From assembly GCF_013359695.1 (NCBI RefSeq), contig NZ_JABFMU010000068.1, positions 1 to 33,289 on the forward strand: a stretch of DNA of 33,289 nt, given 5' to 3'. This DNA is from Pseudomonas sp. C2B4. Lineage in GTDB: Bacteria; Pseudomonadota; Gammaproteobacteria; Pseudomonadales; Pseudomonadaceae. This document shows, in pieces, positions 14,195 through 23,082 of the stretch (the stretch's first letter is position 1; every line of letters starts with the position of its first letter). Under the pieces are notes generated by a model that ran no database searches, was not told where the DNA came from, and saw only the letters and a program-made list of their open reading frames with translations. Both the position numbers and the translations under genes were made by a program.

Positions 14195-17191
14195 ATGACA
14201 GGTACGTCCGAAACCCAAGCAAACCAGCAGCAGGCTCCCGTGATTATCCCTGCTGACCAGCCAATGAAAACTGCCGACACAGAAACGTTCTGCAAGGACA
14301 AGCAGCCCGGTTGCAGCTCCAGCTATGACGACATCATTTACGTCACCGGGCAGCGCCGATTCTGGTTGCTGCCCAAACGCGTTGCCGAGCAACTGAAAGA
14401 AAGCGTCAGCATGCTGAAAGAAAAGACTGTCGACGCAGACAAAGCAACGCGCATGAGCAACATTGCGGACGCCGGTTTACTCGACTACTTCCTTACACCG
14501 GGGCCGGAAGCCTTTCTCGAAAGCACGGAAGGCGAAACCGGCGAGCGTGGGCGTTACCTGCACTCCAAATCTGCAATCGCCGAAGATACCGCCAACAAAG
14601 CCCAGCACCTCATTGACTGGGAGGTTGCCAAGTCCAGGGGCGACAGCGATGCGATGATGCGTGCTGAACGCGAGATGTTCTACTGCCAGCAGCGCATCGA
14701 TAAAAACAAAAAGAACATGGCTGATCTAGAGGACGTTTCCAACAAACGCGCTGACTCGTTGGGTTACAAAAGCGAAAAAGGTGTGTTCTATACCCCTCGT
14801 GCTTTACAGGCTCGAGATGCGATGGATCGGTATTTGGCCGAGCGTGAAAAGGCTAAGGTCCATGGCTTCAAGATGTTCGATCCAGGTACCAAAACAGTCG
14901 ACTCAGCTTGGGAACATCTGAAGCAATACAAAGCCCTACAGAAAACATTCATGGAAACGGGGGTGGTGGATGAGAAGGCTCTCAAAGCCCTGCAAATCAA
15001 CATCCTGACACTTGAGGCAGTGATGGCAAAGTACATCAATGCCATCGTGGAACTCGCCGAAAGCGGCATCGCGGTTCCCGAATTCGCGCTCAGCCCTGAC
15101 GATCAATACGTTGGTACAGAAGAGTTCCAGACTTACATCAAGCTCCTGAGCAAGCGCGACGATCTGGAAAACAGCATCGAGGCCCGTTACTCGGAGTGGG
15201 TCTCTGCTACCGCTGGCAAAGCTGCGCCACCTGGAACGCTCTTCGTCAAACTTCAAGATCAGTGGTATGAACTGAACAAAAAGGCTGAGCAGATCAAATC
15301 CACCGCCGAAGCTAGGGTACGGGACATGCTCCCACCACGGCTATTTGTCTGGGAGCCGGAAAGTTACAAGCCCAAACCAATCGAGCGACTGGCCAAGGCA
15401 AACATTCCCCTGCGGGAGCTTAGCAGTGCCTCCTCCGACTATTTGTTGAACCATATCAGCCTCCAGTACCTCGCCCAAGAGACTGGCGGCGCCCTCGGTC
15501 AAGCACTCAAGGACCTTAGATCGTTACCTAAATCGTTGGCCAAGGAAGTCGACGACGACCGCGTATTCAGCGATTGGTTGAAGCAGGGAGGCGCGCATCC
15601 GCTTGATGAAAAAGGTCCATGGTTCGACAGCGATGGCCTGTTTCTCCCGGAGACCTTCTTTGCAGCGCTGAAGGCTGCCAACTTTAAAGTCGAGAGCCTG
15701 GAAGCCGCAGATCAGCGCAAGCGCTGGGGCGACACACTCAAAGCCATGATTTTTGAAGACAAACAGCTGCGCAATCTAATGCTTTTCGACAATAGTCCTC
15801 AGGCGCAACTCATTCGCTGCCTATTACCGGCTGGCAGTAGTCTGCAAACAACGGTCAAGCTGGAAGGGCCAAAATTAGGCAAGGGCCTGCAGGCGTTCAG
15901 CGCCAAGGCAAATCTGGACGTAGCGGGATGGCGCGGCGAAGTCAGCCTGCTAAAACTTGAACTGCCCGAACGAAGTAAAGCGCAATCCTTGCAGGCCGAC
16001 TACACCGCCTACGACGGCAGTGTCCGCACCTTGAATTTCGGCAAACTGTCACTCGACCTTAGCGCCAAAGCCTGGGGTTTCGCCGGAGCCAGCCTGATGC
16101 TCGCACGAGATCTGACCCTGGACCAACAAACCGGCTATACCAGCCTTTCCGGTGTGGACATTGCCGAACGAACAGGCGAATTGGCCAAGTTCGACATGTT
16201 CGTCGGCGCCCAGGCCGGATGCAAACTCAGCGATAAACTTTACTGGTGCCCGCCACCTGGCGTACTCCCCCCTGCCCCGGTGCCCAATCGCGAACTCGGC
16301 AGCCAATGGCGCGCCCTGGCCAAGCTGGATGTCGAATTGGTAGCAGCTTTGGGAGCCAGCTTCGCCGGCAACCTGTTGTTGCGTGTGGACAACGGACGTT
16401 TCCTGCTGACCATCAAGGGCTCTCTGGTATGGGGTGCTGGCCTCAAAGGCTACATGACCTTTGAAGTGGGTTATGAAAGCGTAGTGGCGCTATTGGAACT
16501 GGTACGCCAGGAAATGGCCGCCAACCAATACAAAGATCTCGATTGGGTAGAGGGAGAAGCACTGAATTTTGTAAGAGACCTGAGTTTTCTTGGGGCGATA
16601 GGTATAGACGTATCTTTTGTATATATGCGTGGGTATGCGGCCATTAAGGAGATCTACGGAAAACTTACCGACGGTGGACGTGGGGGGCAGATTGCTTACA
16701 CGTTAATGCGGGACCAGAACCAGAGAGTGATGGAGGATTGGGTACTAAATCTTCAACCTCAGGCTTTCGGGCCGCTACTGTTGACGTTGAGTACATCTCC
16801 AAAAGCTTTTTCAGTAACAGAAGATGAGAACTCTCAGCATTTCAGCAAGGTCCAGGCGCACCTTCTGCAGCAACAAGCGATTGAGAAATGCCTTGGTTGG
16901 ATATCAAGGAAAACCAACGCTAGGCACCAGTTTGAGGAAGCGATTATTTGTATGAATAGGGATGGAGTTCGACCGGAGCAAGCGGGGCTAAACTATTGTA
17001 GAAACAAGCTGCACCTTGATTCATTCATGACCGAACGAGTACACGTACTGGTTGAAGAAAACAACGATATGCGAGCACGATATCGCCAGCGTAGCGCGAA
17101 TTTGGGTTCTCGTCTAAATGACCACTGCGACTATCGCTCCATATATAAGGGGCCTGCCTTTGCGCCAATTGACGAAATAGTAACCACCTAG
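14195..17191 (+). CDS. Putative T6SS cargo effector, family not recognised
   Basis: A 998-residue protein translated directly after the DUF4123 adaptor (GGAAGG before the ATG at 14195; the frame is open from 14153). I recognise no catalytic motif. Visible parts: an N-terminal segment with RRFWLLPKRVAEQL; a long charged helical region (about 80-400) likely to form coiled coil; a beta-rich central region (about 570-790) with repeated amphipathic strands (LRVDNGRFLLTIKGSLVWGA); and a C-terminal 200 residues of different base composition with AGA, AGG and ATA codons. The partners suggest a toxin delivered on this VgrG and countered by the Sel1 proteins downstream. A pore-forming VasX-like role is one guess. 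A phospholipase is not supported. Confidence 0.65.
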   Translation: MTGTSETQANQQQAPVIIPADQPMKTADTETFCKDKQPGCSSSYDDIIYVTGQRRFWLLPKRVAEQLKESVSMLKEKTVDADKATRMSNIADAGLLDYFLTPGPEAFLESTEGETGERGRYLHSKSAIAEDTANKAQHLIDWEVAKSRGDSDAMMRAEREMFYCQQRIDKNKKNMADLEDVSNKRADSLGYKSEKGVFYTPRALQARDAMDRYLAEREKAKVHGFKMFDPGTKTVDSAWEHLKQYKALQKTFMETGVVDEKALKALQINILTLEAVMAKYINAIVELAESGIAVPEFALSPDDQYVGTEEFQTYIKLLSKRDDLENSIEARYSEWVSATAGKAAPPGTLFVKLQDQWYELNKKAEQIKSTAEARVRDMLPPRLFVWEPESYKPKPIERLAKANIPLRELSSASSDYLLNHISLQYLAQETGGALGQALKDLRSLPKSLAKEVDDDRVFSDWLKQGGAHPLDEKGPWFDSDGLFLPETFFAALKAANFKVESLEAADQRKRWGDTLKAMIFEDKQLRNLMLFDNSPQAQLIRCLLPAGSSLQTTVKLEGPKLGKGLQAFSAKANLDVAGWRGEVSLLKLELPERSKAQSLQADYTAYDGSVRTLNFGKLSLDLSAKAWGFAGASLMLARDLTLDQQTGYTSLSGVDIAERTGELAKFDMFVGAQAGCKLSDKLYWCPPPGVLPPAPVPNRELGSQWRALAKLDVELVAALGASFAGNLLLRVDNGRFLLTIKGSLVWGAGLKGYMTFEVGYESVVALLELVRQEMAANQYKDLDWVEGEALNFVRDLSFLGAIGIDVSFVYMRGYAAIKEIYGKLTDGGRGGQIAYTLMRDQNQRVMEDWVLNLQPQAFGPLLLTLSTSPKAFSVTEDENSQHFSKVQAHLLQQQAIEKCLGWISRKTNARHQFEEAIICMNRDGVRPEQAGLNYCRNKLHLDSFMTERVHVLVEENNDMRARYRQRSANLGSRLNDHCDYRSIYKGPAFAPIDEIVTT

Positions 17192-17204
17192 AAAGGACCA
17201 AGCA

Positions 17205-18176
17205 TTGATTAAGAAATTGTGCACCGTCGCGTTATGTACCTTATTTTTTTCCTGTATTTCAGTTGCTCAACTGCCGCATGAGCAGCAAGTGGCAAAAGAA
17301 AAAGGTATAACCCTGTTTAAACAAAGTAATTGGTACGAATCCCAGCCTTTGCTGAAGGACGCCGCAAAAGCCGGTGACCGCTTGGCACAATATTATCTGG
17401 CTGAAGCTATTCGGCTGAGTAAGCGCTATACCACTGTCGAAGCAAAAAAATGGTATGAGGCTGCCGCCGAACAAGGAGATCTTTATGCCATGCTCCGTTT
17501 GAGCAACAAGGATGATCTTTGCAGTGATATGGGGACCTGCACGGGAAAATCTGGGGAAGAATGGCGAGAGTTTGTACTAAAAATCGCTCATGAACGTGCT
17601 GATAATGGCGACACGGAAGCCATGACGGTCCTTTATACCGCCAATCAAGGTTTGGGCTGGCTGGAAAAAGCCGCTGAAGCGGGAGACAGCTATGCTCAAA
17701 ACTTATTGGCTGGTGTTTATCAGGATGGAGGTGGCTGGTTTTTTATTCCCGGTAGGCGCGAGAATGCCGTTAAAAAATGGCTTAAAGCTTCTGCAGAAAA
17801 TGGCTATCCGTTAGGAATGTTTCATTATGCCAATTATCTATATGAGCATAACGGCAGCGCAATAGAAGTCAGAGACTGGATAAAAAGGGCTTCCGAGGGC
17901 GGACATATAGACTCAGTGAGTACTTATGCTCGAAATATAGCTCATTTACCGGATCGACTTGGTTATCCAATTGACTTAATAAAGGGCTATGGATTGACAT
18001 ACCTGCTTTCAAAACTTGAAGGGGGAGGAACGGCTTCGGAGAATGGTCAAAGGACACTTCCAAAGATTGCCGAAAAAATGACCACGCAAGAAATCCAACA
18101 AGGCATAGCTTTCGCGAAGGAATGGGAAAAAAGCCACCCTCCCCTTTCTTACTTCGACCCAATTTATGGCTTTTGA
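17205..18176 (+). CDS. Exported Sel1-repeat protein, putative immunity 1
   Basis: A 323-residue protein with a signal peptide (ALCTLFFSCISVAQ) and about five Sel1-like repeats (for example SQPLLKDAAKAGDRLAQYYL, EAKKWYEAAAEQGDLYAM, LEKAAEAGDSYAQNLLAG). The conserved C-terminus is KEWEKSHPPLSYFDPIYGF. It starts at TTG 17205 with AAAGGA upstream, 13 bp after the effector. Two close paralogues follow. Tandem Sel1-type periplasmic immunity proteins are known beside the P. aeruginosa phospholipase effector PldB (Tle5b), so immunity is the likely role here. If so, the toxin acts in the periplasm or envelope. The gene is clearly AT-richer than the core genes. Confidence 0.75.
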   Translation: MIKKLCTVALCTLFFSCISVAQLPHEQQVAKEKGITLFKQSNWYESQPLLKDAAKAGDRLAQYYLAEAIRLSKRYTTVEAKKWYEAAAEQGDLYAMLRLSNKDDLCSDMGTCTGKSGEEWREFVLKIAHERADNGDTEAMTVLYTANQGLGWLEKAAEAGDSYAQNLLAGVYQDGGGWFFIPGRRENAVKKWLKASAENGYPLGMFHYANYLYEHNGSAIEVRDWIKRASEGGHIDSVSTYARNIAHLPDRLGYPIDLIKGYGLTYLLSKLEGGGTASENGQRTLPKIAEKMTTQEIQQGIAFAKEWEKSHPPLSYFDPIYGF

Positions 18177-18273
18177 TCTTCGGATGAAAATCATCATTTT
18201 AAAAATAAACCGTCTCCTTTTTCGGCGTTAGCACCAGTCTCAGGCATCAAAGCCGTGCCCAAAGGACCAAACA

Positions 18274-19242
18274 TTGACTAATAAAATTATTGTGTTAGTA
18301 CTTGCAATTCTCTTCTCCTGCTCTGCCGTTGCGAAACTGACTCAAGAACAAAAAACAGCGAAAGAAAAAGGCATAGCGTTATACCAACAAAGTGATTGGT
18401 ATGACTCCCAGCCATTGTTGGAAAAAGCAGCAATGGCTGGAGATCGGACTGCCCAGTACTATCTGGCAGAGGCGATTAGACTGAGCAGACGATATACGAC
18501 TGCCGAAGCAAGAAAATGGTATGAAGCGGCCGCTGAGCAGGGCGACCTTTATGCAATGCTTCGTTTGAGTAGTAAAAGTGATTTTTGCAATGACTTGGAA
18601 AATTGCACGGGCAAGAGAGCCGAGGAGTGGCGCGAGCAACTATTGAGTACTGCCCATGAGCGCGCTGAAAAGGGCGACACAGAGGCAATGACCGCATTAT
18701 TTATCACCAAACAAGGCCTTCGTTGGTTGGTCAAAGCTGCCAAGGCAGGTGACCCGTTGGCGCAAAACACACTTGCTGGCATTTATAAAGACGGTGACGG
18801 ATGGTTTTTGATTCCTGGCAGTCGCGAAAAAGCTGTTGAAAAATTGTATAGAGCATCGGCAGAAGGCGGCTACCCCCGGGCGATGTACCTTTACGCCAAT
18901 TACTTGTACGAACACAGCAGTGAGAAAAAGGAAGTTGCTTATTGGCTAAAGAAATCTGCTGAACATGGGTACATCGAGGCAGTTGGCAATTATGCACTCA
19001 GCATTGCTCATTTACCAAACAATCTCGACTACAATAAAAATCTAATAGAGGCATATGGACTAGCTTACTTAATGTCTAAACTTGAGGGTGGAGGGACAGC
19101 CCCCGAAGATGGAAAATGGATACTTACTAAAATCTCTGAAAACATGACAACCGAAGAAATAAAAAAAGGCATATTATTCGCAAAAGAGTGGGAAAAGTCG
19201 CACCCTCCACTTTCGTACTTTGTTCCAATTTATGGCTACTGA
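18274..19242 (+). CDS. Exported Sel1-repeat protein, putative immunity 2
   Basis: A 322-residue paralogue of the preceding gene, co-linear throughout. It has a signal peptide (LVLAILFSCSAVAK), the same Sel1-like repeats (AEARKWYEAAAEQGDLYAML, LVKAAKAGDPLAQNTLAG) and the same end (KEWEKSHPPLSYFVPIYGY). It also starts at TTG with AAAGGACCAA just upstream, the same leader as copy 1, showing that the leader was duplicated with the gene. The gap to copy 1 is 97 bp. Variable positions are spread through the repeats, as expected if copies match different toxin variants. Confidence 0.75.
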   Translation: MTNKIIVLVLAILFSCSAVAKLTQEQKTAKEKGIALYQQSDWYDSQPLLEKAAMAGDRTAQYYLAEAIRLSRRYTTAEARKWYEAAAEQGDLYAMLRLSSKSDFCNDLENCTGKRAEEWREQLLSTAHERAEKGDTEAMTALFITKQGLRWLVKAAKAGDPLAQNTLAGIYKDGDGWFLIPGSREKAVEKLYRASAEGGYPRAMYLYANYLYEHSSEKKEVAYWLKKSAEHGYIEAVGNYALSIAHLPNNLDYNKNLIEAYGLAYLMSKLEGGGTAPEDGKWILTKISENMTTEEIKKGILFAKEWEKSHPPLSYFVPIYGY

Positions 19243-19265
19243 AACCCTGAAAAAAGTTTTTTTAA

Positions 19266-20231
19266 ATGAATAATTTGTTCATCAGCGTTTTCCTTTCGAT
19301 GCTCTTTTCCAACGTTTGCGCTGCGGAACCGACAAACTCACAAACCGCCGCCCGGGATAAGGGCATTGCGCTTTACCAGCAAAGCAATTGGTACGACTCC
19401 CAGCCGTTATTAAAGATCGCCGCAGAAGCAGGTGACCGCAAGGCTCAGTTCTACTTGGCTGAGGCAATTAGACTGAGCAAACGATATATGACGTCTGAAG
19501 CTCAAAAATGGTACGAGGCAGCTGCCGAACAAGGTGATCTTTACGCAATGCTTCGTTTAAGCAATGAAGATGACTTGTGTAGTCTCATGAGCACCTGTTC
19601 TGAAAAAAACGCAGAAGACTGGCGGAAACAAGTATTGGAAGCGGCGAACGAGCGAGCCGTGAAAGGTGATACTGAAGCGATGACCGTACTCTTTACGGCT
19701 GGCCAGGGATTGTCATGGCTGGAGAAAGCTGCCGAAGCTGGTGATAGTTACGCCCAACAGTTACTTGCAAGCGTCTACAAAAGTGGTGGTGGATGGTTTT
19801 TCATCCCAGGTAATCGTGAAAAAGCAATAACAAAGTGGTTTAAAGCTTCCTCAGAGGGAGGTGATCCACGAGGAATGTTTTTCCATGCCAACTACTTATA
19901 TGATCATAGTGGCAGTAAAGAGGAAATTGCATACTGGGTAAAGAAAGCAACGGAGAGCAGCCATATAGATGCAGTTATCACCTACGCCTACAAAATCTCC
20001 GACCCCTCTAACGAACTTGGCTACCCAGTAAACTTAATTGAAGCGTACGGTCTAATTTTCATGCTTTCGAAACTTGAAGTTGGGACAGCACCTGAAGACG
20101 CAAAAAGAAAACTTCCAGAACTAGCCAGCAAAATGAAACCAGAAGAGATAAAGGAAGGTATTGATTTCGCTAGTGCGTGGGAAAAATCGCACCCACCTCT
20201 ATCTTACTTTGACCCCATATACGGCTACTAA
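19266..20231 (+). CDS. Exported Sel1-repeat protein, putative immunity 3
   Basis: A 321-residue third paralogue with a signal peptide (FISVFLSMLFSNVCAA), Sel1-like repeats (EAQKWYEAAAEQGDLYAMLR, LEKAAEAGDSYAQQLLAS) and the terminal SAWEKSHPPLSYFDPIYGY. Unlike copies 1 and 2 it starts at ATG, 23 bp after copy 2, and lacks their AAAGGACCAA leader. The three genes form one unit behind the effector. Confidence 0.75.
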   Translation: MNNLFISVFLSMLFSNVCAAEPTNSQTAARDKGIALYQQSNWYDSQPLLKIAAEAGDRKAQFYLAEAIRLSKRYMTSEAQKWYEAAAEQGDLYAMLRLSNEDDLCSLMSTCSEKNAEDWRKQVLEAANERAVKGDTEAMTVLFTAGQGLSWLEKAAEAGDSYAQQLLASVYKSGGGWFFIPGNREKAITKWFKASSEGGDPRGMFFHANYLYDHSGSKEEIAYWVKKATESSHIDAVITYAYKISDPSNELGYPVNLIEAYGLIFMLSKLEVGTAPEDAKRKLPELASKMKPEEIKEGIDFASAWEKSHPPLSYFDPIYGY

Positions 20232-20624
20232 GCTTTGCTCCGTAGAAAGCTCAAAATAAGCCAGATACAACATTTTTCGAAGGCAGAATAGAACAAAGGG
20301 GGACAGACTTATTTAAATGAAAATAGATCTACCCCTTTTTTCACCCACTGATACTCCTTGAATACTGGTAACCAGCGACACCCTATAGCTTCTGTCTACA
20401 TTTTTCGGTTGAATTGCAGTCATCCAAGCCTAAACAGCAAGACGAAACCGTCCCACGGCTGTGAAACTCGTTGTTTTCCACTGGTGAAGCCTTGTTCTTC
20501 TCACCACGACCAGTTCCCACCCGGCATACGCCATGGAATCTGGATGGGAGTTTTTGTCACAGTAAGTCCCTTCACCGCACCAATCCCCTTGTCACAGGGT
20601 TCAACGAAAGGCCGAAAAACGCTT
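20232..20624. other. Gap at the right end of the T6SS cassette
   Basis: About 390 bases without a convincing gene. A GGGGACAGACTTATTT motif (20299-20314) and the inverted-repeat-like AAAGGGGG / CCCCTTTTTT pair (20295-20341) lie after the last Sel1 gene. The T-run could terminate that unit. The rest up to the restored end of the channel gene shows no family I can identify and may be eroded sequence at the cassette border. Confidence 0.5.
20295..20341 (+). terminator. AAAGGGG...CCCCTTTTTT inverted repeat
   Basis: Outer arms AAAGGGG and CCCCTTT enclose an AT-rich centre, with AGA/TCT pairing next to the outer arms, then a run of T. It may terminate the Sel1 unit. The GGGGACAGACTTATTT stretch also resembles sequence often seen next to REP-associated tyrosine transposases, though no transposase gene is here. 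Confidence 0.4.
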
Positions 20625-22057
20625 TCACCTCCGCTGCATCAACCACTGCAACAACCCACCTTTCTTGACCTCGATTGGCTTCTGCATAACCACCGTCTCA
20701 CGAATTTCCTGGCGCTGGTCCTGCAGATTGCTCAGGGCGGTTCTCAGCTCGCCCAGGTGTTCCAGCTGGTTGCCGAACAGGGTTTCTCGATGCGAAACAG
20801 CCGGCCGCTGGTGATGCTGCGGAACTCTCCCCGCGACGGTTTATCGGCCAGGATCCCCTCCTCGCCCATGACTTCGCCGGGCCCCATGCGTCCGGCTTCG
20901 ACCAGTTTTTCGCCGTCGTGGATCGACACTGATACCACGCCGGTGCTGATGATCATCAGGCAATCGGCAACCTCGCCGAACGCCAGGATCACTTCGTCGG
21001 CCTGGTAGTCCACCGGGGTCATTTCTTCGGCCAGGCTGTCGCGTTCGTTGTTGCTCAGCGAGCGGAAGATCCGCACGTCTTCCAGCAACCGGCGTTGGCG
21101 GTTCCAGCGCTGTTCTTCCTGACCGTACCCCCAGCTGACACCCGCCGCTTCAAGGTGACGATGGGCGAGGTCGAACATCAGGTTGCACACTTCGTTCTTG
21201 CTCTTGGCGGAGGCGATAAAGCCCTTGAGCTCGTACTCGGTGTAGTCCAGGTGGGAGCTTTTGACCGAGACTTTGGCCGAGCGCGTTTGCAACAGCGCCC
21301 GGGTCCCGCGCAAGGTTTTTTCCAGGGCATCGATGGCCCGGCGCGGGCGCACGCTGCTGGGCACGGCAATGATCACGCTGATGCCGTTCACATCGCCCGG
21401 ACGGCTGAAGTTGATGATCCGCGCCTTCGCCGCCACCGAGTTGGGCACCACTGCGATGCCGCCCATGTCGGTCATCAGGTGGGTCGAGCGCCAGTCGATC
21501 TCGACCACCTTGCCCGAGGTGCCATCGATGGAAATCCGGTCATTGAGTTGGTAGGGCTTGGTGGTGTTGAGCACGATCCCGGAAAACACATCGCTCAAGG
21601 TGCTTTGCAGGGCCAGGCCGACGATGATCGCCATCGCCCCGGAGGTCGCCAGTAATCCCTTGACCGGCAACTGCAGGACATAAGCCGCGGCGCCGACAAT
21701 GGCGATCAGGAAAATCACCGCCCCCATCAGGTCGTAGAGCAGGCGCGCGCTGTGCCCGGCACGGGACATCAGGCCATAGCCCAGGATGATGGTCACGGTC
21801 CGGGCCGCGAACAGCCACCAGCCGATGCCCAACACTGTGCCCATCAGGTTGAGGATGGCGTCCTCCGGCCACAGTGGCGGTTGCAGCGGGCTGATGCCGG
21901 CGGCGGTCATGACCCAGCTGAAAGCGACGAAAATGCCGATGCGCACGCACAAGCGCAGGTTGTGCCGCATGCCACCGATCAACTGCCAGGATGCGAGGTC
22001 GATCAGGATCAGGATGACGCTGCAGATCAATGGATGAGCCTGCAGGAACGTGAACAT
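20625..22057 (-). pseudogene. MscS-type channel with cyclic-nucleotide domain, frameshifted near its C-terminus
   Basis: N-terminal membrane helices (about 5-115), the MscS core (VKGLLATSGAMAIIVGLALQ, SDVFSGIVLN, GISIDG-type beta domain) and a cNMP-binding domain (about 310-425, VADCLMIISTGVVSVSIHDG, GPGEVMGEEGIL). The start ATG at 22057 has GGAG upstream. The frame ends early at 20744 with non-matching residues. One base downstream in the other frame, from about 20783, the coding sequence resumes (TLFGNQLEHLGELRTALSNL) and runs to TGA at 20625-20627. A single-base loss in the A-run at 20783-20785 (minus strand) explains this. The core is intact, so the channel could still work, or the shift could be a sequencing error. 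Confidence 0.8.
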
Positions 22058-22243
22058 GGATGATTTTCTCCACAATCTTTTATGCACCTGCCCTTGCCGC
22101 AGGCAGGGCCGCGTGCGATCGCCGTCGACAAACAGATTAGCGTTGATGGGAGAAAAGCCGCGAAGGCCGTCGCAACACCGGCAGCTGGCCTTATGTATCC
22201 AAGTGACTGCGCACTGTAAGTCGCCCGCTGGCGCCAGGCACTC

Positions 22244-22276
22244 CTACCTCAGTGCTAACCCCTCATACCCCGGTAT
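22244..22276 (+). promoter_or_regulatory. Operator pair upstream of the Dps-like gene
   Basis: A perfect ATACCCCGGTAT at 22265-22276, with a degenerate copy CTACCTCAGTGC exactly 21 bp upstream at 22244-22255. It lies in the divergent region between the channel gene (starting at 22057) and the Dps-like gene (starting at 22408), so it could serve either. I see no clear -10 box. The rest of this 350-bp gap is unassigned. Confidence 0.5.
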
Positions 22277-22407
22277 GACGGACCTGTCCCCATGTGCTAG
22301 GTCGCCGTCTCGAGGTAGGAGTGTTATCGAGGACCGGTCGATTTACGCTGGTCACCTCGAATGCATCAACTCATCGCGCCGATGCGCTGGCCTGGGGGAC
22401 GGTTGTC

Positions 22408-22941
22408 ATGAACGCATTACAAAAGCTGTACATCGTCAGTCATCCGCTGCGCATCAGTCGTTATGGCGCGCACACGTCCCTGTCGACCGCCGAGCGGGTG
22501 GAGATCATCGACGTGCTGACCGATACGCTGGGCACCGTGCTGACCCTGCTGGCGCAACTCAAGCGAGGACAACAGACACTGCGCAACGTCAGCTTTCTGC
22601 CGGTGCAACAGCTGTTTCATCGCCTGGTGCGCGCCAATACCGACTATGCCGACTTCCTTGTCTCGGGGATTACCGACCTGGGCGGCTACGTCGAAACCGC
22701 GGCGCTCTATCACCTGAATGACACCCACGAGCCGCAGTGTTTTGCCGACTGCCTGACGGGCATTTGCCAGTGCACGCGTCGACTCTGGGCTGCCGAAGCG
22801 TTGCTGCGCGATTACCGCGAATGCGCCATCGCCAACAAGGACAACGCCAGTAAACGCTTCTTTGAAGAATGCACGCGGCACAACGCGCATTTCATTGCGT
22901 TGATCGAGGACAGCCCCCTTGGCGAAACACGGTTCCAGTAG
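22408..22941 (+). CDS. Dps-like ferritin-fold protein lacking the ferroxidase ligands
   Basis: A 177-residue helical protein. Residues 52-95 align without gaps to the ferroxidase region of E. coli Dps, sharing the Arg, Phe, Val, Asp and LGG positions. Of the five E. coli metal ligands (His51, His63, Asp67, Asp78, Glu82) the equivalents are Gln55, Gln67, His71, Asp82 and Ser86, so only the Asp remains. The C-terminal half has six cysteines, including C111-x3-C115-x4-C120-x-C122, which is unusual for Dps. ATG 22408 follows GGGGGA; the frame is open from 22294. Neighbours and the operator suggest a stress role, but not classical iron oxidation. Confidence 0.65.
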   Translation: MNALQKLYIVSHPLRISRYGAHTSLSTAERVEIIDVLTDTLGTVLTLLAQLKRGQQTLRNVSFLPVQQLFHRLVRANTDYADFLVSGITDLGGYVETAALYHLNDTHEPQCFADCLTGICQCTRRLWAAEALLRDYRECAIANKDNASKRFFEECTRHNAHFIALIEDSPLGETRFQ

Positions 22942-22987
22942 GCGCTGCCGTCAACCCATCGCAATTAACGCAAAAAAACAACCAAAC

Positions 22988-23036
22988 ATACGCAAGTATA
23001 CTATTCCGCTTTCTTGGAGCGCGTATCTTGCAAGTA
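22988..23036 (+). promoter_or_regulatory. Operator and promoter of receiver-only gene 2
   Basis: ATACGCAAGTAT at 22988-22999 is followed by TATCTT at 23024-23029, with the same centre distance (33 bp) as at receiver 1. The start of transcription would be near 23036 with the operator centred at about -42. The bases after the -10 box (GCAAGTATGGCGGGC) nearly match those at receiver 1 (GCAGTGATGGCGGGC). Confidence 0.65.
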
Positions 23037-23082
23037 TGGCGGGCGCCAGTTTGCGCCACTCGCAATGACGCAAGGTTTTTAC

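Noticed and set aside
14559..14590. HSK...D pattern in the effector, recalling the HxKxxxxD phospholipase D motif
   Set aside because: The spacing is wrong by one residue, the following GSxN is missing, and there is no second copy.
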